In this document: one piece after another, positions 1 through 5,325 of the stretch
Position numbering within the stretch: the stretch's first letter is position 1
Layout of the letters: each line of letters starts with the position of its first letter
From: JAWWAH01 sp033721415
GTDB taxonomy: Bacteria; Patescibacteriota; Minisyncoccia; Spechtbacterales; 2-12-FULL-38-22
DNA: 8,648 nucleotides
Direction: 5' to 3'
NCBI GenBank assembly: GCA_033721415.1
Contig: JAWWAH010000042.1
Coordinates: 1 to 8,648 of the forward strand
The notes under the pieces: model-generated
The model's database searches: none
Seen by the model: only the letters and a program-made list of their open reading frames with translations
Told to the model about the DNA's origin: nothing
Translations under genes and position numbers: made by a program

Positions 1-151
1 CGACCACATCGATAAAAGAATCGCCGAGGGTAGCCGCGGCGGCGCTGACCAGGGAATCTTCCTGGGTAGCAGGAGCGGGCTCGCCTTTTTTCTTTTTCTC
101 GGAAAGTTTGGCGGCTGCATCGGCCAGCTTTTGCTTTTCTTCTTCGGACAT
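1..151 (-). CDS. 5' part of an unrecognised leftward gene (runs off left edge)
   Basis: The ATG at 151-149 opens a frame that stays open to the left edge, giving 50 codons. The product starts MSEEEKQKLADAAAKLSEKK, continues Lys/Glu/Ala-rich, and then reads about DSLVSAAAATLGDSF. There is no signal peptide or membrane segment in the visible part. The charged start is low in complexity and fits a flexible or helical N-terminus. I do not recognise the family. The codons are clearly GC-richer than those of the rightward array, so it probably belongs to the flanking backbone rather than to the accessory genes. No Shine-Dalgarno sequence sits next to the ATG. The gene is divergent from the tRNA genes. 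Coding status rests on the open frame, the plausible composition and an AT-rich upstream region. Confidence 0.6.
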   Translation of the reverse strand, partial: MSEEEKQKLADAAAKLSEKKKKGEPAPATQEDSLVSAAAATLGDSFIDVV

Positions 152-186
152 CTAAATATTGTTATTTTTACTTAAAACTCCCCTTT

Positions 187-192
187 ATTTTA
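187..192 (-). promoter_or_regulatory. Possible -10 box of the leftward gene
   Basis: On the minus strand the sequence TGTGTTAAAATAA contains TAAAAT at 192-187, about 36 bases before the ATG at 151. No convincing -35 box is visible 17 bases upstream (TCTGAA at 215-210). The assignment rests on the -10 alone. Confidence 0.35.
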
Positions 193-221
193 ACACAAAT
201 GAGATAAAATTCAGATAAAAT

Positions 222-251
222 CCAAATAGGACAGCCCGTTGTCCTATTTGG
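222..251. other. Perfect 11-bp hairpin without T-tract
   Basis: CCAAATAGGAC (222-232) and GTCCTATTTGG (241-251) are perfect inverted repeats around the 8-base loop AGCCCGTT. Neither strand has a T-tract straight after the stem, so it is not a classic terminator. It lies between the divergent leftward gene and the tRNA genes. Confidence 0.6.
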
Positions 252-283
252 TAATAGGCGGAGCTGCAAACCGTAAGCAGTAA

Positions 284-340
284 CTCTCGGAAGCGGAAAA
301 GCTTGGTTCCTGAGTTTATCGAAGGATTTTCCGCTGAGAG
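284..340. repeat. Composite inverted repeat enclosing a CCTGAG...CGAAGG-type sequence
   Basis: AGCGGAAAA (292-300) pairs with TTTTCCGCT (327-335). CTCTC (284-288) pairs with GAGAG (336-340) across a three-base bulge. The loop contains TTCCTGAGTTTATCGAAGGA (307-326), which resembles the CCTGAGC...GTCGAAGG repeats common in bacterial intergenic DNA. Minus-strand translation of this stretch gives only repeat-like peptide, so I read it as non-coding. Confidence 0.5.
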
Positions 341-358
341 CGTAGGAGTGCCGAGCCG

Positions 359-408
359 CCGGAGCGAGGCAACTCCGGTACTGCGAAGGGTTGATGCAGC
401 GAAGCATC
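359..408. other. Two small hairpins upstream of the tRNA promoter
   Basis: CCGGAG (359-364) pairs with CTCCGG (373-378) over an 8-base loop. GATGC (393-397) pairs with GCATC (404-408) over a 6-base loop, followed by TTTAAATC. With the two larger hairpins upstream they account for most of the gap 152-463. I see no gene in that gap. The second hairpin could act as a weak insulator ahead of the tRNA promoter. Confidence 0.4.
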
Positions 409-416
409 TTTAAATC

Positions 417-445
417 TTGAAAAATACTCCAAAATGGGGTAGAAT
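417..445 (+). promoter_or_regulatory. Sigma70-like promoter of the tRNA-Gln genes
   Basis: TTGAAA (417-422) and TAGAAT (440-445) are spaced by 17 bases. Initiation is expected near 452, about 12 bases before the first tRNA. This is one of the two best two-box promoters in the window, as expected for stable RNA genes. Confidence 0.7.
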
Positions 446-463
446 AAATGAGTTAAGAAATGA

Positions 464-535
464 TGTCGGGTAGTGTAATTGGCAACACGCAAGGCTTTGG
501 CCCTTGTATCGTGGGTTCGAACCCCACCCCGACAG
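464..535 (+). tRNA. trnQ: tRNA-Gln (anticodon TTG), first copy
   Basis: This is a complete cloverleaf. The acceptor stem is TGTCGGG (464-470) with CCCGACA (528-534), and the discriminator is G535. The D-stem is GTGT/ACAC (473-476, 485-488). The anticodon stem is CAAGG/CCTTG (490-494, 502-506) around the loop CTTTGGC, with TTG at 497-499. The T-arm is GTGGG-TTCGAAC-CCCAC (511-527). The variable loop has four bases. No CCA is encoded. The first pair is U1-A72, a determinant used by GatCAB and glutaminyl systems. Confidence 0.93.
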
Positions 536-537
536 CT

Positions 538-564
538 GGCCCCGGACACTTTGTGTTCGGGGCC
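538..564 (+). other. 12-bp GC-rich hairpin between the two tRNAs
   Basis: GGCCCCGGACAC (538-549) pairs with GTGTTCGGGGCC (553-564), with a single G-T pair and a 3-base loop. It has no T-tract. It may mark the processing spacer of a dicistronic tRNA transcript, or reduce readthrough to the second tRNA. Confidence 0.6.
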
Positions 565-571
565 CAAATCT

Positions 572-642
572 TGCCCGGTAGTATAATGGTAGTACGACTG
601 GTTTTGGTCCAGTTAGTTGGGGTTCGAATCCCTGCCGGGCAA
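572..642 (+). tRNA. trnQ: tRNA-Gln (anticodon TTG), second and different copy
   Basis: The acceptor stem is TGCCCGG (572-578) with CCGGGCA (635-641), and the discriminator is A642. The D-stem is GTAT/GTAC (581-584, 592-595). The anticodon stem is ACTGG/CCAGT (597-601, 609-613) around TTTTGGT, with TTG at 604-606. The T-arm stem is TGGGG/CCCTG with loop TTCGAAT (618-634). No CCA is encoded. It has the same anticodon as the first copy, but acceptor, D, anticodon and T stems all differ, so it is not a recent duplicate. Confidence 0.93.
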
Positions 643-650
643 CACAGCTT

Positions 651-680
651 AAAAACCGCTACAGTTAGCGGTTTTTTGTT
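651..680 (+). terminator. Intrinsic terminator of the tRNA transcript
   Basis: AAAAACCGCT (651-660) pairs with AGCGGTTTTT (667-676) around ACAGTT and is followed by T-rich sequence. The A-tract on the left arm would also serve the minus strand. Confidence 0.85.
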
Positions 681-690
681 TGCATCGAGC

Positions 691-720
691 TTGGAGTTAG
701 GACTTTTAATGTGGTAAAAT
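691..720 (+). promoter_or_regulatory. Promoter of the S66 peptidase gene
   Basis: TTGGAG (691-696), an 18-base spacer and TAAAAT (715-720) within TGTGGTAAAAT. The ATG at 729 lies eight bases after the -10 box, so the mRNA should be leaderless or nearly so. This also argues against the in-frame GTG at 711, which would place the -10 box inside the coding region. The TGGTA-A-A-T form recurs before 1927 and 6305. Confidence 0.6.
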
Positions 721-728
721 TAACGTGT

Positions 729-1703
729 ATGAATATCATAAAGCCACATAAATTAAACCCAGGTGATAAAGTGGGAATTATTTCACCATCTAACCCGATT
801 AAAGAAAAAAGAGAGAATTTTTTAAAAGCAAAAGAAAATTTTGAAAAGCAACTAAATTTAAAACTTGTTTTTTCTGATAATGCTTTTAATCAATATTATT
901 ATAGTGCAGGTACCACACAGGAAAGGATTGATGATTTTCACTCTATGCTTGAAGACGATGATATTGGAGCTATACTTTTTTCTGTGGGTGGCGATACTGC
1001 AATTGATCTACTTCCACATCTAAACTTCGAACTAATAAGAGAAAAAAGGAAGATAATATCAGGTATTTCCGACGCAACCACTTTACTGCATTCAATAACA
1101 GCAAAAACGGGTTTAATTACTCACCTAGGAATTGAACTCCATTATTATGAGGATCAAGACTTATCTTATCAAAATGATTCTATTAAGCGCGCTTGGTTTG
1201 ATGGTAACTTAGAAGATATTAATCCAAACTCAAACTGGAAAGACTTACGCAAAACTTATAATCAATATGCTGGGTGGCAGACAATAAAAAAGGGAAAGGC
1301 TAAAGGAATGTTTGTTGGAGGTAATTTTTCAAGCTTTATGCAACTTGTAAATACAGAATATGCTCTACCATTTGAAGATAATCTTTTATTTTTTGAAACT
1401 TACAAATATCCTAAAAAATTAATTCATAAAGCGCTAAAACAACTAGAACTACATGGTATTCTTGAAAAAATATCAGGAATGGTAATCGGTTATCTCTTAG
1501 ATTCTGAGAATCCAAAAGTTATGGGAAATGAGCAACCCTTAAAAGAATTAGTTCTAGAAGTTGTAGATGAGTATGATTTTCCTGTTATGCAAATTGGAGA
1601 AATTGGTCATCAGGTGGAAAACTTTATTCAACCAATAGGAGCCAAGGTTGAAATGGATGTATCAAAATTAAGCCTTAAAATCTTGGAAACTGTTGCTGAT
1701 TAG
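729..1703 (+). CDS. S66 family LD-carboxypeptidase / MccF-like serine peptidase
   Basis: The product has 324 residues, the normal length for the family. S66 enzymes trim the L,D-bond of murein tetrapeptides (LdcA) or cleave peptidyl-adenylate antibiotics such as microcin C (MccF). The N-terminus PGDKVGIISPS (11-21) is typical. Visible motifs are SVGGDTAIDLLPHL (85-98), GISDATTLL with the likely nucleophile Ser114, FVGGNFSSF (195-203) then FFET with Glu223, and GHQVEN with His294, followed by the usual PIGAKVEMD end. The complete Ser-Glu-His triad suggests an active cytoplasmic enzyme, and no signal peptide is seen. The start at 729 is chosen because the in-frame GTG at 711 overlaps the -10 box. 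The gene is monocistronic, and a repeat element begins right after its stop. Sequence alone does not separate murein recycling from self-immunity, though the setting among unrelated accessory genes makes the MccF-like role plausible. Confidence 0.9.
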   Translation: MNIIKPHKLNPGDKVGIISPSNPIKEKRENFLKAKENFEKQLNLKLVFSDNAFNQYYYSAGTTQERIDDFHSMLEDDDIGAILFSVGGDTAIDLLPHLNFELIREKRKIISGISDATTLLHSITAKTGLITHLGIELHYYEDQDLSYQNDSIKRAWFDGNLEDINPNSNWKDLRKTYNQYAGWQTIKKGKAKGMFVGGNFSSFMQLVNTEYALPFEDNLLFFETYKYPKKLIHKALKQLELHGILEKISGMVIGYLLDSENPKVMGNEQPLKELVLEVVDEYDFPVMQIGEIGHQVENFIQPIGAKVEMDVSKLSLKILETVAD

Positions 1704-1809
1704 TTTTACCAATTCTTAACAAAACCAAACCTCGGACTATCCAAATTCTGCTCAATAGCGGTTCTAACTTTCCGCCAAAGGACGGACAGGCTGTCCAGGG
1801 CCCGCAACA
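1704..1809 (+). repeat. Intergenic element, copy 1 (106 bp)
   Basis: It starts directly after the peptidase stop codon with TTTTACCAATTCTTAAC and ends in GGGCCCGCAACA. It matches 6100-6226 at 101 of 106 positions once a 21-bp insertion in that copy is removed. Inside are the hairpin GCGG-TTCTAACTTT-CCGC (1758-1775), the near-palindrome GGACAG-G-CTGTCC (1784-1796), and the motif ATTCTGCTCAAT (1745-1756), four bases, GTTCTAAC (1761-1768), which is shared with 3411-3434. There is no open frame of note. Confidence 0.85.
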
Positions 1810-1882
1810 ACTAACAACACTTAAAGCGTCCTTGGAAACCCCTTAAACTCCTGCCTTTAGTATTTCAAAAAAGCGTTGCGGG
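1801..1882 (+). other. Nested inverted repeats with attC-like layout
   Basis: The outer arms CCCGCAAC (1801-1808) and GTTGCGGG (1875-1882) are perfectly complementary. Inner arms are ACTTAAAG (1819-1826) and CTTTAGT (1855-1861), which pair fully if T1822 is extrahelical. Unpaired spacers of 10 and 13 bases separate outer from inner arms. The 82-bp length, AAC/GTT outer ends and one extrahelical base recall integron attC sites, but the outer arms do not match RYYYAAC/GTTRRRY. A small hairpin GGGTG-CTT-CACCC (1880-1892) overlaps the right arm. Confidence 0.45.
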
Positions 1883-1914
1883 TGCTTCACCCACCAGCGT
1901 TTCGAACTCTTTGG

Positions 1915-1920
1915 TATAAT
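1915..1920 (+). promoter_or_regulatory. -10 box for a leaderless transcript of the 1927 gene
   Basis: TTTGGTATAAT ends in a perfect TATAAT at 1915-1920, six bases before the ATG at 1927. Initiation would fall at about the A of the ATG. No clear -35 box is seen. This fixes the start and excludes an upstream in-frame TTG at 1876, which lies before the promoter. Confidence 0.65.
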
Positions 1921-1926
1921 AATAAT

Positions 1927-2598
1927 ATGCATAAAACTAAAAAACATTACATAATATTTTCCCATGGCTTTGGCGTTCAGAAAGATGATCGCGGTTTATT
2001 TACAGATATTGCCAATTCTCTAGACGGCATTGAATCTGTAATGTTTAACTATAACAACATTAATGAAGAAGAGAATACTTTAACGGTGGCTCCTTTAAAT
2101 GTACAAGCTAGTAAATTAGAAGAAGAGATAGAAAAAATAAAAAATAAAGAACCCGAAGCGATAATCGATATAATTGCTCATTCTCAAGGATGTTTAGTCG
2201 CAGCTATCGCAGAACCAGAAAATATTAGAAAAACTATTTTTCTTGCTCCACCTTCAGAACCAGGAATGGAAGATTTGATGGAGTATTTTAAAAATAAGCC
2301 CAATAGTAAAGTAGACACAGAGGGCGAGTCACGCCTTAGTAGAAGAGATGGTAGTACAACAATTGTTCCAAAAGAATACTGGAAAACATTAAAGGTTTTA
2401 GCTGTGCCTAAGTTGTATAATAACCTGAGTAAGAAAACTAATCTAATTATTGTTCAGGCGGCAGACGATGAAGTTTTAGGATTTACTAATTTTTCGGGAG
2501 TAGATAATGTGCGAATAGAAACAATGCGCGCAAATCACGATTTTACCGAAAAGGCTCGAAAAGGGTTGATAGAGTTTATAAAAAAGGAAATTTGTTAA
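1927..2598 (+). CDS. Small alpha/beta hydrolase (RBBP9/YdeN-like size class)
   Basis: The product is a 223-residue cytoplasmic protein. The N-terminal strand leads into FSHGFGV (11-17), the usual HG oxyanion-region motif. The nucleophile elbow is IAHSQGCL with Ser86 (AHSQG, a common variant of GxSxG). The acid is in QAADDEV (Asp180 or Asp181) and the histidine in ANHDF (His204). A triad in order Ser-Asp-His with standard spacing supports an active serine hydrolase, but the substrate cannot be read from sequence. The segment between residues 109 and 155 looks like a lid or cap insertion. The start is set by the TATAAT box six bases upstream. It stands alone between two structured gaps and has no Shine-Dalgarno sequence. 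A role in ester or peptide hydrolysis is inference from the fold. Confidence 0.85.
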   Translation: MHKTKKHYIIFSHGFGVQKDDRGLFTDIANSLDGIESVMFNYNNINEEENTLTVAPLNVQASKLEEEIEKIKNKEPEAIIDIIAHSQGCLVAAIAEPENIRKTIFLAPPSEPGMEDLMEYFKNKPNSKVDTEGESRLSRRDGSTTIVPKEYWKTLKVLAVPKLYNNLSKKTNLIIVQAADDEVLGFTNFSGVDNVRIETMRANHDFTEKARKGLIEFIKKEIC

Positions 2599-2608
2599 TA
2601 TATTTTCT

Positions 2609-2619
2609 GTTGCGAGTGC
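2609..2619 (+). repeat. GTTGCGAGTGC, near-copy of 1875-1885
   Basis: This 11-mer matches GTTGCGGGTGC at 1875-1885 in 10 of 11 positions and lies 10 bases after the hydrolase stop. In the first place it forms the right arm of the 1801-1882 inverted repeat. Here no left-arm partner is obvious. It may be a boundary sequence shared by the spacers. Confidence 0.35.
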
Positions 2620-2621
2620 AT

Positions 2622-2631
2622 TAAAATGATA
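2622..2631 (+). promoter_or_regulatory. Possible -10 region of a long structured leader
   Basis: The 10-mer TAAAATGATA recurs identically at 4230-4239, each time shortly after a stop codon and more than 200 bases before the next start codon. TAAAAT would serve as the -10 box. If it is used, the 2841 gene would have a leader of about 200 bases. The -35 positions are poor on both copies. Confidence 0.4.
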
Positions 2632-2640
2632 GTAAAATAA

Positions 2641-2800
2641 ACCCCAAGAAAGCCCTTAAATACTTGATGCCCAGAGTTTCTCAACGCGAGTAGCCAACAA
2701 TCATAAATTAGGTTCTATGTCCGAGGTGCCTACTCGGCAAACCCTTTACTGTAAACAAATCGCAATTTTTGGAAATTTCCCAAAATCTTTGTTTTTAGGC
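2641..2800 (+). other. Structured leader or spacer before the NADAR gene
   Basis: CGAGTAG (2687-2693) pairs with CTACTCG (2730-2736). AAACAAA (2753-2759) pairs with TTTGTTT (2788-2794) around the palindrome GGAAATTTCC (2771-2780). GCCAACAA (2693-2700) is shared with 4302-4309. The order TAAAATGATA, CCCC-A-GAAA, CTTGA, GCCAACAA is kept between this gap and 4230-4310, so the two look distantly related. No coding frame is seen. Confidence 0.5.
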
Positions 2801-2840
2801 AAAACCACCCAGGACTAAAACCTCTAAAAAATACATATCT

Positions 2841-3302
2841 ATGCACAAATTAGACAACGAAAAACAAATATTTTTCTACGAACAAGAATTTTATGTGTTC
2901 AGTAACTTTTCTTCCTTTAAATTAAATTGGAAAGGTTATGATTGGATGACATCAGAGCATGCCTACCATTCAGAAAAATTTGATGACCCAAAACTTATTG
3001 AGGGATTGAAGAATTGCCGTTCTGCACACGATTCTATGAAGCTGGCGTATGCAAACAAAGATAAATATAGAAAAGATTGGGACGATATTAAATTGGATAT
3101 CATGAAAAAAATATTGCACGCAAAAGTGCAGCAACACCCCTATGTGAAGAAAAAACTATTAGAGTCAGGGGATAAAGAACTTATTGAAGATTCTTGGCGC
3201 GATGATTACTGGGGCTGGGGGCCAAATAAAGATGGAGCTAACCATTTAGGTAAACTATGGATGGAAGTACGAGAAGAAATACAAACTAACGAAGATAAAT
3301 AA
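2841..3302 (+). CDS. NADAR / YbiA-like N-glycosidase (DUF1768)
   Basis: The product has 153 residues, the usual size for a stand-alone NADAR domain. Conserved parts are the start FFYEQEFYVFSNF (11-23), MTSEHAYHSEKF (36-47), KKILHAKVQQHP (89-100), and the signature LIEDSWRDDYWGWG (114-127) ending in NHLGKLWMEVR (134-144). Family members include YbiA, which cleaves the N-glycosidic bond of early riboflavin intermediates, and NADAR proteins that remove ADP-ribose from guanine bases, some acting with DNA-modifying toxins. No riboflavin gene and no toxin is beside it, so either substrate is possible. The ATG at 2841 matches the domain start. There is no Shine-Dalgarno sequence. The gene is followed by its own terminator. 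Confidence 0.92.
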   Translation: MHKLDNEKQIFFYEQEFYVFSNFSSFKLNWKGYDWMTSEHAYHSEKFDDPKLIEGLKNCRSAHDSMKLAYANKDKYRKDWDDIKLDIMKKILHAKVQQHPYVKKKLLESGDKELIEDSWRDDYWGWGPNKDGANHLGKLWMEVREEIQTNEDK

Positions 3303-3337
3303 ATTTATCGGTTAGGAATCGGTGCTTGGCAACATCG

Positions 3338-3371
3338 AAAAAAAGCCCTAAAGCACAGGGCTTTTCGTTTA
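3338..3371 (+). terminator. Terminator after the NADAR gene
   Basis: AAAAGCCCT (3341-3349) pairs with AGGGCTTTT (3357-3365) over a 7-base loop, followed by CGTTT. The A-run on the left makes it usable in both directions. GGCAACATC (3328-3336) lies just before it, and the identical 9-mer precedes the terminator at 7397. Confidence 0.85.
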
Positions 3372-3410
3372 CTCAAAACATGGTAAGGTGGGTATATAAA
3401 AATATTCTTG

Positions 3411-3454
3411 ATTCTGCACAATCTTAGTTCTAACGTCGTTCACGATGGCCAACA
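3411..3454 (+). repeat. Core spacer motif, copy before the EEP gene
   Basis: ATTCTGCACAAT (3411-3422), four bases and GTTCTAAC (3427-3434) repeat the motif of 1745-1768 with one change and identical spacing. TAGTTCTAAC through CACGATGGCCAA (3425-3452) matches 7116-7143 in 26 of 28 positions. The motif ends in GGCCAACA. Downstream small hairpins are GACC-GAGAGA-GGTC (3473-3488 region) and GTTTA...TAAAC just before the gene. Confidence 0.75.
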
Positions 3455-3519
3455 CTCATGTGCTAGTTCAAGTGACCGAGAGAGGTCGTTTAAAAGCATT
3501 AAACTTATTTTAAAATAAC

Positions 3520-4212
3520 ATGCAAATAAAAATACTATCCTGGAACATATGGTTTTACGGAGATTTTGACCGCGTGGCCTCTTTTTTAGACAAGGAGGAT
3601 GCGGATATTATAGCTTTGCAGGAAGTTGAAGACGGCAACCCGAAGTTTGACATAATAAAGCACCTCAAAAATGCTGGTTACAAGTACACGTATGCCTCCA
3701 CAATGCACAGCAAAAAGAAAGGCAAGCCTTTTACGTTCGGGCCTGCCATATTCAGTAAATATGAAATTGCAGGATCCCGAGCGTACCCGCTTTCTCAAAA
3801 AGCCAACGGTTCGGCGGTGCGCACAGATATTAAAGTGGGAGAAAGGGTTTTACACGTTTTTAGCACCCATTTGCTTCACACACACCAAAAAGAATCTGCG
3901 GAACAACAAGGACAGGCCAAGAAGCTTATAGGGCTTGCCCCAAAAGAACGCACCATTGTAATGGGTGATTTTAACGCGCTACCTGACAGCAAAGTAATAA
4001 GCAGCATCAAGGAGTATTATAACGACACCGACGCGAACTCTAATCCTACGTGGAGCATGTATCGCCTGGGGTGCCCAAGATGCCTTGTGGGGAATGTTAA
4101 ACATAAATTAGATTATATTTTTACAAGTAAGGATATAAAAACGGACTCTTTTAAGGTGGGGGAATCAAAAGGTTCCGACCATTTACCAATTTCTGTAAAT
4201 ATTGAAATATAA
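3520..4212 (+). CDS. Endonuclease/exonuclease/phosphatase (EEP) family protein
   Basis: The 230-residue product is a compact EEP domain. All active-site motifs are seen: SWNIW with Asn9, LQEVE with Glu35 (metal ligand), FSTHLLH with His117, GDFNALP with Asp150 and Asn152, KLDYIF with Asp198, and GSDHLP with Asp220-His221. An active Mg-dependent phosphodiesterase or phosphatase is therefore likely. The family includes DNA-repair nucleases, RNA deadenylases, sphingomyelinases and lipid phosphatases. No signal peptide is seen, so an intracellular nucleic-acid or nucleotide substrate is the simpler reading, though unproven. A pair of cysteines, GCPRC (184-188), sits before the LDYIF motif. The ATG at 3520 starts right at the first beta-strand. 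It has no Shine-Dalgarno sequence, and A/T-rich -10-like sequence (TTTTAAAAT) lies directly upstream. Base composition is slightly GC-richer than that of its neighbours. Confidence 0.92.
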   Translation: MQIKILSWNIWFYGDFDRVASFLDKEDADIIALQEVEDGNPKFDIIKHLKNAGYKYTYASTMHSKKKGKPFTFGPAIFSKYEIAGSRAYPLSQKANGSAVRTDIKVGERVLHVFSTHLLHTHQKESAEQQGQAKKLIGLAPKERTIVMGDFNALPDSKVISSIKEYYNDTDANSNPTWSMYRLGCPRCLVGNVKHKLDYIFTSKDIKTDSFKVGESKGSDHLPISVNIEI

Positions 4213-4229
4213 TTTCCAACCGTGACACC

Positions 4230-4239
4230 TAAAATGATA
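4230..4239 (+). promoter_or_regulatory. Possible -10 region, second TAAAATGATA copy
   Basis: The 10-mer is identical to 2622-2631 and lies 18 bases after the EEP stop. If used, it would give the 4458 gene a leader of about 215 bases carrying the inverted repeats below. No convincing -35 box is visible. Confidence 0.4.
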
Positions 4240-4286
4240 TACTAAAAATATCCCCAGAAAACCTTTACTAGCTTGAATCAGGCAGA

Positions 4287-4428
4287 TTCTAGACCGTGGA
4301 TGCCAACAACCTTGAGCGGAGTGTTAGACCAAGACACCTTCGCCGAAATGCCCCTATTTTTAAACAAGAGCGAAAGTTGCTAAAATTAAAAAAATGAGAT
4401 TTTTAGCTCGACTTCTTGGGGTCTAGAA
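4287..4428 (+). other. Strongly self-complementary spacer before the second hydrolase
   Basis: The outer arms TTCTAGACC (4287-4295) and GGTCTAGAA (4420-4428) are a perfect 9-bp inverted repeat. Inside is the stem GCGGAGTGT (4316-4324) with ACACCTTCGC (4334-4343), which has one extrahelical C. A second hairpin is CAAG (4365-4368), AAGT (4374-4377) and GCTAAAA (4379-4385) pairing with TTTTAGC (4401-4407), ACTT (4411-4414) and CTTG (4415-4418). TTAGACCAAGA (4325-4334 region) could instead pair with TCTTGGGGTCT (4415-4424), so alternative folds exist. A 10-codon frame (ATG 4394 to TAG 4426) lies inside but has no other support. Confidence 0.6.
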
Positions 4429-4457
4429 ATTGAATAAATACTTAATAACAAACATTT

Positions 4458-5321
4458 ATGCATTTTGTTAGTACAAAAACATCGAGTGGTATTCAGTTTT
4501 CTGGATTACTTAGCGAACCAAAGAAAAAAACGGATAAGATTATAATCCATATACATGGTATGGCTGGGAGCCATTATGAAAATGGTTGGTATCAAGCTTT
4601 TCATGATAAATACCCTAAGAATGAATATGCCTTTCTTGCAGGACAACACAGAGGAACTGGGACGATTACAATGTTTTTCCAAGAACCAGATCATTATCCT
4701 AATTATGGAAATGCCTTTGAACTTTTTGAATACAGCGTAGAAGACGTTGACGCTTGGGTTAATTATGCAAGAAATCTTGGGTACAAAGAAATTTATTTAC
4801 AAGCACACAGTTTTGGGCCCTCCAAGATTTTATATTATGTTAATCAAAAACCTAATCATGACATTAAAGCTTTAAATTTGATTAGTCCTGTAGACATGCT
4901 TGGTTTTTCAATCAATACAAAAAATTACAGTGCATTATTAAATGAAGCTGAAAAATTTGTAGCAGAGGGCAAGGAAAAACAATTGTTATCAAATTTATTG
5001 AATGGCGAATACTATATTTCCGCACAAAGTTTTTTAAATATTTTTACTTCAAAATCTAAGAGTAATATTTTATCTTATACAGATCGAAAACATGACTGGT
5101 CTGTTGTAAATAATATAAATTTACCAGTTATGCTTATTGGCGGAACAAAAGATCATGGAATAGAGGGCGAAAGTTTAACAACAAAAGAAGCTTTTGCAAA
5201 GTTGAAAGCAGAATTAAAACAAAGTCCGAAGGTTGATTCAATAATCTATGAGGGCGCAGACCACTCATTTGATGGTTTTGAAGATAAAATTGTAAAAGAT
5301 TTTATTAAATTTGTAGAATAA
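4458..5321 (+). CDS. Alpha/beta hydrolase (possibly DUF1749-like)
   Basis: The product has 287 residues. It opens with a beta-hairpin (residues 1-20) and then IIIHIHGMAGSHYENGW (28-44), the HG motif and oxyanion loop. QHRGTG (63-68) fits the next conserved turn. The nucleophile elbow is LQAHSFGPSK with Ser118, the acid is in LIGGTKDHG with Asp232, and the histidine is in YEGADHSF with His269. The triad is therefore complete. The insertion between about residues 146 and 215 probably forms a helical cap over the active site. It is not closely similar to the hydrolase at 1927 apart from the fold motifs. The substrate is unknown, and esters or small peptides are typical. No signal peptide or Shine-Dalgarno sequence is seen. 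A strong terminator directly follows the stop, so it is a single-gene unit. Confidence 0.88.
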   Translation: MHFVSTKTSSGIQFSGLLSEPKKKTDKIIIHIHGMAGSHYENGWYQAFHDKYPKNEYAFLAGQHRGTGTITMFFQEPDHYPNYGNAFELFEYSVEDVDAWVNYARNLGYKEIYLQAHSFGPSKILYYVNQKPNHDIKALNLISPVDMLGFSINTKNYSALLNEAEKFVAEGKEKQLLSNLLNGEYYISAQSFLNIFTSKSKSNILSYTDRKHDWSVVNNINLPVMLIGGTKDHGIEGESLTTKEAFAKLKAELKQSPKVDSIIYEGADHSFDGFEDKIVKDFIKFVE

Positions 5322-5325
5322 GTTA

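Noticed and set aside
168..717. Open frames on both strands over the tRNA region and its upstream gap
   Set aside because: They run through tRNA genes, hairpins and repeats, and their peptides are typical of translated repeats and tRNA sequence. No family, start signal or codon pattern supports them.
4394..4426. A 10-codon upstream frame before the second hydrolase
   Set aside because: No ribosome binding site is present, it lies inside an inverted repeat, and its peptide has no feature suggesting a leader peptide.
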